Source: Actinomycetes bacterium
Lineage (GTDB): Bacteria; Actinomycetota; Actinomycetes; Actinomycetales; Microbacteriaceae
Assembly: GCA_023451265.1 (NCBI GenBank)
Contig: JAEYAG010000175.1
Location: 1-14,945 of the forward strand
Direction of reading: 5' to 3'
Length of the DNA: 14,945 bases
Shown: positions 14,869 through 14,945 of the stretch, piece after piece
How the letters are laid out: every line of letters starts with the position of its first letter
Position numbering within the stretch: the first letter of the stretch is position 1
The notes under the pieces: model-generated
Databases searched by the model: none
What the model was told of the DNA's origin: nothing
Seen by the model: the letters and a program-made list of their open reading frames with translations, nothing else
Program-made: the position numbers and the translations under genes

Positions 14869-14945
14869 GGTCGCCGGTGCTTCGTCGTTGTCACGTTGGC
14901 CGGGCGCGTTGCCAGGGAGGGGCGATGGTCTCGACGTCGAGCGTC
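14834..14945 (+). CDS. Possible partial gene running off the right edge
   Basis: From TTG 14834 (or GTG 14837), GAAAGGGG at 14818-14825 gives an 8- or 11-base spaced ribosome binding site, and the frame (VPTVRDARTREVAGASSLSR...) stays open to the edge. A competing start, ATG 14925, has AGGGAGG at 14914-14920 four bases before it but shows only seven codons. Both frames are open, so the gene downstream cannot be identified or its start fixed from this window. Confidence 0.25.
   Translation, partial: MVPTVRDARTREVAGASSLSRWPGALPGRGDGLDVER

Overview
The window is high-GC DNA. GTG starts, very few lysine codons and actinobacterial-looking surface proteins point to an actinobacterium, most likely of the Microbacteriaceae (Microbacterium-like). 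That placement is an inference from composition and protein style; the window holds no rRNA or other marker gene. All convincing genes are on the + strand.

Layout: (1) 29-748, a CPBP-family membrane protease with all three family motifs; its 5' end may lie outside the window. (2) 749-877, a promoter region with a 6+6 bp inverted repeat over the likely -10 box. (3) 878-13993, one reading frame for a secreted, wall-anchored protein of about 4371 residues. In order it has a signal peptide, roughly fifteen prealbumin-like domains, five Ig-like domains, two PKD-type domains, a central region I do not recognise, an Fn3-like domain, a complete cutinase-like serine esterase domain, two connecting domains, ten more Ig-like domains, a Gly/Ser/Pro-rich linker and an LSATG sorting signal with a membrane anchor. 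(4) 13990-14619, overlapping the giant gene by ATGA, a lipoprotein with the outline of an SGNH hydrolase whose catalytic Ser, Asn and His positions appear substituted. (5) 14614-14640, a hairpin terminator overlapping its stop codon. (6) 14641-14945, a new promoter with spaced direct repeats, a well-placed ribosome binding site, a 36-codon frame and an unresolved gene start cut by the window edge.

The main discovery is the two-gene unit: a giant multi-Ig surface protein with an esterase in the middle of the chain, translationally coupled to a probable SGNH pseudoenzyme lipoprotein. My working reading is that the esterase is displayed on a long stalk on the wall, while the lipoprotein sits on the membrane beneath and may bind an acyl or glycan ligand or assist export or anchoring. 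Nothing in the sequence proves the partnership beyond the gene overlap. The CPBP protease upstream is separated by 129 bp holding a promoter and is probably an independent gene. The long open frames on the minus strand are antisense shadows of the high-GC giant gene.
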